Shown here piece by piece: positions 60,098-64,000 of a stretch of 64,000 nucleotides of DNA. The translations under genes and the position numbers were made by a program. Numbering within the stretch: position 1 is the stretch's first letter; each line of letters opens with the position of its first letter. A model generated the notes under the pieces. It was not told where the DNA came from, ran no database searches, and worked only from the letters and a program-made list of their open reading frames with translations. Source of the DNA: Thiospirillum jenense (lineage in GTDB: Bacteria; Pseudomonadota; Gammaproteobacteria; Chromatiales; Chromatiaceae); the NCBI RefSeq assembly GCF_014145225.1, contig NZ_JABVCQ010000007.1, positions 62,001 to 126,000 on the forward strand. The letters are read 5' to 3'.

Positions 60098-60289
60098 AAG
60101 GCTAATGAATGGCGGCGACTATACAAGGTTAGCCTTACCGGAATCCAGGGAACCGGCGAGCATTTCTGCTCCCTCACATAGCCGCCATAACGATGGTGAC
60201 ACGCATAAAAAATGCGCCGTCACGCTAAATTGGCACTACGCGCTGGATTGTTTCCGGGAGGCTAAACCCGACTGCTAATGTGTAGCAGC
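60098..60289 (-). ncRNA. C4-like antisense RNA and its target, upstream of the antirepressor
   Basis: Transcript from about 60289 leftward has hairpins GTGAC..GTCAC, GAGCA-gaaa-TGCTC and CCGG..CCGG. Two 8-base segments of the RNA, ATGGCGGC (60181-60188) and AAGGCTAA (60129-60136), are exactly complementary to adjacent target segments GCCGCCAT (60109-60116) and TTAGCCTT (60098-60105) just before the antirepressor gene. This split a'/b' pairing is the design of the P1/P7 C4 RNA that represses the antirepressor. Confidence 0.65.
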
Positions 60290-60295
60290 AGGTCA

Positions 60296-60324
60296 ACACT
60301 ACCGCAAAACAACGGCGCTGTCAA
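60296..60324 (-). promoter_or_regulatory. Promoter for the C4-like RNA
   Basis: On the minus strand TTGACA, 17 bases, TAGTGT, placing the start near 60289, just before the first hairpin of the RNA. Confidence 0.7.
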
Positions 60325-60378
60325 CAGTAAAACCCGCTGGTTGAGGGCGGGTCAGTGCGGGTCAGGGCGGGTCGGTGG
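60325..60378. repeat. GGGCGGGTC repeats between C4 region and accessory genes
   Basis: GGGCGGGTC occurs twice and GTGCGGGTC once within 30 bases, after the hairpin AACCCGC..GGCGGGT. It looks like a decayed or duplicated terminator module. Confidence 0.45.
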
Positions 60379-60561
60379 TTATTCGCCGGTGTGGGATTCC
60401 ACGCGGCGGCGCTGAACCACTGCTAGTGCAGACAAAATAGCAATTTCCATCTCCATGTCCGCCGACTTCTCGGCGTGGCGTGACAGCTTGTCGTGCAAAT
60501 GCAGCGTATGCTGCAGATTGCGCTTCAATTCAGCGTAGGTTTCAGCCCGTGGTTTCGCCAT
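60379..60561 (-). CDS. Small helical accessory protein, unknown
   Basis: 60 aa: MAKPRAETYAELKRNLQHTL, then MEMEIAILSALAVVQRRRVE. Basic and helical. Its leader contains the 38-bp unit C repeat with ACTGGAGTGTAGCAG before the ATG. No family recognised. Confidence 0.55.
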   Translation of the reverse strand: MAKPRAETYAELKRNLQHTLHLHDKLSRHAEKSADMEMEIAILSALAVVQRRRVESHTGE

Positions 60562-60569
60562 TCTGCTAC

Positions 60570-60607
60570 ACTCCAGTTGTGCCGGTGTGATGACCGGCGG
60601 TTGTTGA
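60570..60607. repeat. Repeated leader module C, copy 1
   Basis: A 38-base sequence identical to 62050-62087. On the transcribed minus strand it forms CCGCCGGTCATCACACCGGC (hairpin GCCGGT/ACCGGC) followed by the GGAG ribosome site of the gene that follows. Confidence 0.85.
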
Positions 60608-60624
60608 AAACAACTGTGGTTATT

Positions 60625-60662
60625 TTACTTGTGATCGGCACTGCAAATGTCGATCACAAGTT
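60625..60662. terminator. Hairpin after the 95-aa gene
   Basis: CTTGTGATCG-gcactgcaaatgt-CGATCACAAG has a 10-bp perfect stem. On the minus strand it is followed by TAAAATAACC, a weak T tract, so it may be a terminator or an mRNA-stabilising hairpin. Confidence 0.5.
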
Positions 60663-60668
60663 TGTGGG

Positions 60669-60956
60669 TTACAGACCAGTTACGTCTGTAAAATCCCAGG
60701 AATGCTCGTCGTCTTCACGAGCGTATTCGCACACCGAGTAAATCGGTGCAGCCGCGTCCGATAGGGCGATTGCCTTGCCCTGCAATTGCCCGGGGACGCA
60801 TTCAAATGTCCCGCAAACATCATGGAGGTATCGGTACTTTGCCTCCACTAATTTCTCAATGGCATTTTTTGCCATTGCGCGACTGCCTTCCTCGGTCACG
60901 TCAACGTAATAGCCGCCGCAAATGCGGCTATCTACAAACGTTGCGAACAATTCCAT
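60669..60956 (-). CDS. Accessory protein, unknown
   Basis: 95 aa: MELFATFVDSRICGGYYVDV, then helical and acidic. CAGAGGAAGTAATA precedes the ATG, like the other genes of this block. No family recognised; the context suggests an anti-defence or moron gene. Confidence 0.6.
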   Translation of the reverse strand: MELFATFVDSRICGGYYVDVTEEGSRAMAKNAIEKLVEAKYRYLHDVCGTFECVPGQLQGKAIALSDAAAPIYSVCEYAREDDEHSWDFTDVTGL

Positions 60957-60983
60957 TATTACTTCCTCTGTTGTTAATTGATT

Positions 60984-61038
60984 TTTTCAATTATGCCCGC
61001 GTATTAGCGCGGGCGGTGAGATCACAAGGCTGTGGGTT
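60984..61038. repeat. Repeated intergenic module B, copy 1
   Basis: TTTCAATTATGCCCGCG..TTA.CGCGGGCGGTGAGATC.CAAGG is repeated at 62659-62715. It carries the hairpin GCCCGCG/CGCGGGC and follows a stop codon in both cases. Confidence 0.8.
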
Positions 61039-61633
61039 AGTCGCCGCTGAATGCCATTTCAGCCATTTCAGCGCCGCGCTCGGTGCGGATGTGACCTTCG
61101 TATGTGAAGTATTCGCCAGCATCCAAAACTGGATTATCGGGGCGTAGTTTCAACAAAATCGCATGTTCAAACGCCTCGCGCTCGGCAATCGCTTGACGCT
61201 CTTCGTTATGTTGCGCAGTGCGCGCCATGACATCTGCAACGTAAATTGCACCCACATCGCACATCACATCATCATAACGAGCGATAAGTTCGTCAATCAA
61301 TTGCGACATAGCGGCAACCCAATCGCCTTTACGACCGGCAACACGCTCCGCGAGTGAGCGAAACTCCCAGAGGAATTGTGACGGATGCTCATCCGTATTC
61401 CATTTTGAGCACTCACAGGCTTTTTTCACCCAATAGTGAGTGTCGTTGCCAGCGTCACGGGCAATAGCGCCCGCGAGTTTTTCACGCGCTGTAACAATGC
61501 GCGGCATCATATCAATATCACGAAAGCCGCGGCGGCTGTAATATGTGTACAGCCATTCCACGAGCGACGATGGATCACGGAATTTCTTAGGTTTCAATTC
61601 CGATAAAGCATAGATTTTGCGCGGCGTTTTCAT
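61037..61633 (-). CDS. Accessory protein, unknown
   Basis: 198 aa, helical, charged: ALSELKPKKFRDPSSLVEWLYTYY, then SLAERVAGRKGDWVAAMSQLIDELIARYDD. It ends RTERGAEMAEMAFSGD. GAGGAAATAAA precedes ATG. No family recognised. It lies directly downstream of the Csx3-like gene. Confidence 0.6.
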   Translation of the reverse strand: MKTPRKIYALSELKPKKFRDPSSLVEWLYTYYSRRGFRDIDMMPRIVTAREKLAGAIARDAGNDTHYWVKKACECSKWNTDEHPSQFLWEFRSLAERVAGRKGDWVAAMSQLIDELIARYDDVMCDVGAIYVADVMARTAQHNEERQAIAEREAFEHAILLKLRPDNPVLDAGEYFTYEGHIRTERGAEMAEMAFSGD

Positions 61634-61662
61634 TTTATTTCCTCTGTGTTTTGTGTTGTGGT

Positions 61663-61722
61663 GGGTAATAAAAAACGACTGTTTTCAATCGCCTTTTATT
61701 ACCCCGCCGTATTAGGGCGGGG
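61663..61722 (-). terminator. Repeated terminator module A, copy 1
   Basis: The module combines CCCCGCC..GGGCGGGG, CGACT..AATCG and GGTAATAAAA..TTTTATTACC dyads with T6 on the minus strand. It recurs at 62593-62652 with the same order. Confidence 0.75.
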
Positions 61723-61742
61723 TGTGAGTGACAGGTGAGTGG

Positions 61743-62042
61743 TTACGCGCCGTGCGCAAATACCACGATTGCGGGGCAGTTAGGCGCGGCGTAAGTCAGT
61801 TTCGCCACGCGACCGTGAAGCGCGTGGGCAATGCACAGATGCCCCCACACGGGGCCAGCACCGGTGAGTGTGGCGCTGATCGGCGCGTCGCCCACCTGCC
61901 ACGTCGGCAGCAGAGCAATCGCCGCAACTGCCAGCGCGTCGGCAGTTTCTTGGGTGGCGGGCAGGTTCAGGCGACCATCAGCGCCGGGCGTGAACCCAGC
62001 GGCGGCGGCAATGGCGGTGAAATCAAGGGCGATGTTTTCCAT
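61743..62042 (-). CDS. Csx3/Crn3-like protein, candidate cyclic-oligoadenylate ring nuclease
   Basis: 99 aa. The C-terminal 40 residues read SATLTGAGPVWGHLCIAHALHG...AIVVFAHGA. Set against the Csx3 pattern (SGRGPIWLY...LVHxYH...DPR...AVVVxSH), the GxGPxW motif, the H-x-x-H pair and the final His occur at the same spacing (35 residues from GP to the last His). The Asp of the DPR motif is replaced (AAP). Csx3 degrades the cyclic tetra-adenylate signal of type III CRISPR systems, so a phage copy could be an anti-CRISPR. The lost Asp leaves activity in doubt. GGAGTATATCTG precedes ATG. Confidence 0.55.
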   Translation of the reverse strand: MENIALDFTAIAAAAGFTPGADGRLNLPATQETADALAVAAIALLPTWQVGDAPISATLTGAGPVWGHLCIAHALHGRVAKLTYAAPNCPAIVVFAHGA

Positions 62043-62049
62043 CAGATAT

Positions 62050-62087
62050 ACTCCAGTTGTGCCGGTGTGATGACCGGCGGTTGTTGA
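62050..62087. repeat. Repeated leader module C, copy 2
   Basis: Identical 38 bases to 60570-60607, placed as the hairpin leader and ribosome site of the Csx3-like gene. Confidence 0.85.
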
Positions 62088-62098
62088 GACTTTAGATT

Positions 62099-62569
62099 TT
62101 AGATCGGTTGCTCGGCGACGATGTCGCCAAGTCCGGTGATGTGCCCATAATTGTTCAGAATTATGGGTCTAACGATGCAACCTGCTATGGTTGCGTCTTC
62201 GATGCTGTCGAAGACCATCGACACGGCGAGCGGGATGTGAATGTTAGGGTGTTTTAATGATAAAAATCCCATCAGGCGGGACCCATCCGGTAATTCCTCC
62301 ATCATTTCGAGCTTAAGGTCGCAGAGGCCAGTTGGAAGCCAACTGGCACCGTCTATCTTGGGTTTGTAGCCGTCTGCTTCGACGGCAAATTCGGTAACCT
62401 CTATCATGTCACCGAGGACTACGATGCTGTAGTCCTCAGTTTGGTTGAACCACTCGCCCATGCGCGCTAATTCTTTCTCGCGCTCCGCGATTTGGTGCGG
62501 CGTCATGTCACCGCGCTTGCGCATGGACGGTCGCCCTAAGCCTTCGAACGCCTCGTGAAACATTCCCAT
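62099..62569 (-). CDS. Accessory protein, unknown
   Basis: 156 aa: MGMFHEAFEGLGRPSMRKRG, TPHQIAEREKELARMGEWF, then a beta-rich part (YSIVVLGDMIEVTEFAVEAD, LSLKHPNIHIPLAVSMVFDS). No family recognised. CAGAGGATTGAAAAA precedes the ATG. It directly precedes the Csx3-like gene in the transcript. Confidence 0.6.
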   Translation of the reverse strand: MGMFHEAFEGLGRPSMRKRGDMTPHQIAEREKELARMGEWFNQTEDYSIVVLGDMIEVTEFAVEADGYKPKIDGASWLPTGLCDLKLEMMEELPDGSRLMGFLSLKHPNIHIPLAVSMVFDSIEDATIAGCIVRPIILNNYGHITGLGDIVAEQPI

Positions 62570-62592
62570 TTTTTCAATCCTCTGTGTGTTGT

Positions 62593-62652
62593 GGGTAATA
62601 AAAAACGACTATTGCTAATCGCCTTTTATTACCCCGCCGTATTAGGGCGGGT
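62593..62652 (-). terminator. Repeated terminator module A, copy 2
   Basis: Second copy of the module at 61663-61722, between modules B and the ribosome site of the 156-aa gene. Confidence 0.75.
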
Positions 62653-62658
62653 GTGACG

Positions 62659-62715
62659 TTTCAATTATGCCCGCGAATTAACGCGGGCGGTGAGATCGCA
62701 AGGTTGCGGGTTACG
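62659..62715. repeat. Repeated intergenic module B, copy 2
   Basis: Second copy of the module at 60984-61038, touching the stop codon of the 67-aa gene. Confidence 0.8.
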
Positions 62716-62914
62716 CCATTACCAAGTATTCGGCAATGGCGTCGCATGCCGCACGGTAGCGTTCGCCGCCGTGCGTGTAAGCGTATGAGTCTGCGTCAGC
62801 GCAATAGATGTGCTGGTGATTCGAGTTTTCATACTCGAACATGACCGGCTCGCGGACGGCATAAAGGTAAACCGTGTCGCCATGAGCAGTCGTGAGTTCA
62901 ATCGTTTCGTACAT
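62711..62914 (-). CDS. Small accessory protein, unknown
   Basis: 67 aa: MYETIELTTAHGDTVYLYAV, then HQHIYCADADSYAYTHGGER and a helical end. ATG 62914 has AGGATCAGGAA upstream; it is the first gene after the leftward promoter at 62964-62992. Confidence 0.6.
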   Translation of the reverse strand: MYETIELTTAHGDTVYLYAVREPVMFEYENSNHQHIYCADADSYAYTHGGERYRAACDAIAEYLVMA

Positions 62915-62963
62915 TTCCTGATCCTCTGTGGTTCGCATTGCGGTATGCCCTGCGATGGGTGTA

Positions 62964-62992
62964 AGAATAGACGCAAAACTTCACAACGTCAA
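62964..62992 (-). promoter_or_regulatory. Promoter of the accessory operon with flanking inverted repeat
   Basis: On the minus strand TTGACG, 17 bases, TATTCT. AAAACTTCA (62975-62983) and TGAAGTTTT (63002-63010) form a 9-bp inverted repeat around the -35, a likely operator for the HTH gene whose 3' end overlaps it. Confidence 0.7.
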
Positions 62993-63273
62993 GCGTGATT
63001 TTGAAGTTTTTTCATACTCTCTATTCGTGCCAGTTTTTCGCCTAAAGCGTTGAAATCCCTACGCAATTCAGCGATTTCCAGCTCGATCCGCGCTTCAATT
63101 ACCACTTCCCTATCCCTTCTGAGATATTCGATAATTGTAACTGCTGACTGTGGGATTCGGTGTTTTCCATTCTCCCAATGGTACACACTCCGAACCGTAA
63201 CACCGCATTCCTGCGCGATTTTTTCCCGTTTTACGCCGACTGCCAGTGCTTGTGCTAGTACTTCATTACTCAT
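62989..63273 (-). CDS. Xre-type HTH regulator of the accessory block
   Basis: 94 aa: ALAVGVKREKIAQECGVTVRSVYHWENGKHRIPQSAV is an Xre/Cro-type HTH, followed by a coiled helix (IEARIELEIAELRRDFNALG). It is probably the local repressor of the promoter that lies within its own 3' end. It is the prophage gene closest to attR. Confidence 0.75.
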   Translation of the reverse strand: MSNEVLAQALAVGVKREKIAQECGVTVRSVYHWENGKHRIPQSAVTIIEYLRRDREVVIEARIELEIAELRRDFNALGEKLARIESMKKLQNHA

Positions 63274-63322
63274 GTCTTATTCTCTTCGTTACGTTTTTCC
63301 GAATATGAAGTATAGCAGACAA

Positions 63323-63346
63323 CAAAAAACCCGCGCTGGGCGGGTT
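63323..63346 (-). terminator. Terminator before the HTH gene
   Basis: AACCCGC-gctgg-GCGGGTT with T6 on the minus strand. It blocks leftward transcription coming from the host side. Confidence 0.75.
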
Positions 63347-63369
63347 GTGTTCCAGTTTTCGTGATTTTA

Positions 63370-63380
63370 CTTGTGAAAAC
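63370..63380 (+). repeat. Probable integrase arm-type site near attR
   Basis: CTTGTGAAAAC matches the tandem repeats at 2924-2947 in the same orientation. TTTTGTGAAAATAA at 63421-63434 may be a weaker second site. Confidence 0.5.
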
Positions 63381-63468
63381 CGTCCGTAAGTATCTGATAT
63401 ATTTAGACTTGAAAATCAGGTTTTGTGAAAATAATTTGAGCTTAACTTGTTGTTTTTTAATAGTCAGT

Positions 63469-63521
63469 GCAACTGATTCGTAATCAGTAGGTCGGCGGTT
63501 CAAATCCGCCCATCGGCTCCA
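63469..63521. repeat. attR core repeat (53 bp)
   Basis: Identical to 2838-2890; this is the original host 3' part of tRNA-Thr, left without its 5' half. Confidence 0.95.
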
Positions 63522-63531
63522 GTCTTTTCAA

Positions 63532-63563
63532 CGGTTTAGGTCTTATGATCTAAGCCGTTTTTT
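63532..63563 (+). terminator. Original host terminator of the tRNA-Thr gene
   Basis: CGGTTTAGGTC-ttat-GATCTAAGCCG followed by TTTTTT, separated from its tRNA by the prophage. Confidence 0.85.
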
Positions 63564-63848
63564 ATGCTAGTAATATAGTTAATATAAAATGATAGCTGAA
63601 TTGTTTTCGTCAGCGGGAATCCAGCAGCACCGTATTCTAGTTTCCCATTGTCGCGGGAATAACAATGGTGTTTGCGGATTAATGATCCGTATTCAAACCA
63701 AATTATCTTGGATTGACAATAGCCAAGCGCGTTTTTCATCCAGCAAACGTCATTTAGATTTCACAAGATTGTCAATACGGACAGGATTGCGGGTGTATTT
63801 TATGATGCAATGACCCATTGCTTCACTGTTGATTTGAAAATCGCCATC
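63564..63848. other. Host intergenic sequence, no gene seen
   Basis: AT-rich sequence before the Cas6 frame. AGCGGGAATCCAGCAGC and TCGCGGGAATAACAATGG (63611-63668) resemble the ends of small dispersed palindromic repeats (GCGGGAATCCAG type). A 74-codon frame here has no support. Confidence 0.5.
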
Positions 63849-64000
63849 ATGTCGCCATCTGCTAATTCGCACTCTGCAATTACACAAGTTATTGAACAAA
63901 CAGCCTTTTTTCCATTAACCCGCTTTCGATTTCATTTCCTCGCCGAAGACCCCATCCGCCTGCCCGATTACCCCGGCTCGGCGTGGCGAGGACTACTCGG
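63849..64000 (+). CDS. cas6: Cas6-like CRISPR precrRNA endoribonuclease, 3' part outside window
   Basis: Fifty codons are visible. FFPLTRFRFHFLAEDPIRLP and DYPGSAWRGLLG match the opening of the RAMP-fold Cas6 family (y.f...a..pi.LP.y.GsalRGalG). Such enzymes cut precrRNA in type I and III systems. This host gene begins about 330 bases after attR, so a CRISPR-Cas locus probably continues beyond the window. The start has no clear ribosome site; an earlier ATG is possible. Confidence 0.7.
   Translation, partial: MSPSANSHSAITQVIEQTAFFPLTRFRFHFLAEDPIRLPDYPGSAWRGLL

Noticed and set aside
63589-63813. 74-codon plus-strand ORF between attR and the Cas6-like gene
   Set aside because: No ribosome site or motif; its 5' part coincides with repeat-like GCGGGAATCCAG sequence.

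Overview
The window is a bacterial chromosome segment, probably from a gammaproteobacterium judging by the PNPase and YpjD sequences, carrying one nearly complete temperate prophage. Host sequence occupies 1-2837 (3' part of pnp, a ypjD-type membrane protein gene, and the 5' half of a tRNA-Thr(CGU) gene) and 63522-64000 (the old tRNA terminator and the first 50 codons of a Cas6-type CRISPR ribonuclease). The prophage lies between two copies of a 53-bp direct repeat of the tRNA 3' part (2838-2890 and 63469-63521), so it is about 60.6 kb long and was inserted at the anticodon arm, with the phage copy restoring the tRNA. The host flank that follows appears to hold a CRISPR-Cas locus.

Layout. 2947-4201: tyrosine integrase and a DUF4224 partner. 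4265-7946: a compact leftward operon of five overlapping genes that I read as a type IV-B CRISPR-Cas cassette (csf1, cas11, csf2, cysH-like, csf3) with no CRISPR array, bounded by near-identical terminator repeats. 7956-16837: leftward early operon (truncated methylase, Lar-like Zn protein, ThyX-like protein, tiny membrane proteins, RecE-type exonuclease, Sak4-like ATPase, a DUF4326 fusion, many small unknowns), punctuated by intrinsic terminators and by duplicated RNA-like elements. 16900-17450: lambda-like immunity region with a CI-type repressor, divergent promoters and shared palindromic operators. Both cI and cro look leaderless.

17451-36797 is the rightward operon: Cro/YdaS, class II ribonucleotide reductase, MazG-like protein, a ParB-methyltransferase fusion with a possible HARE-HTH partner, helicase, VRR-NUC, primase, SF3-type helicase, an iteron-bearing AT-rich region (likely origin), a BRO antirepressor, SSB, a second methyltransferase, a phage beta clamp, a GpZ-like tail protein, and small and large terminase. 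36801-37624 is an independent cassette with its own strong promoter and operator. It encodes an unknown 175-aa protein followed by an HTH protein very like Aca1, which is the layout of an anti-CRISPR operon.

37621-58920 is the leftward late operon: gpW-like joiner, portal, ClpP-type protease, decoration protein, capsid, connectors, tail tube, lysis genes, tape measure and tail-tip proteins, read from a sigma70-type promoter at 58947-58975. 59205-60056 is an ORF6N antirepressor preceded by a C4-type antisense RNA. 60379-63273 is a mosaic of small accessory genes separated by repeated intergenic modules. One of these genes resembles Csx3/Crn3, a ring nuclease that degrades type III CRISPR signal molecules. 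The prophage therefore seems to carry its own array-less CRISPR effector, a candidate anti-CRISPR operon and a possible anti-signalling nuclease, next to a host CRISPR locus. All functional calls rest on reading motifs by eye from memory of the families; no database search was run.
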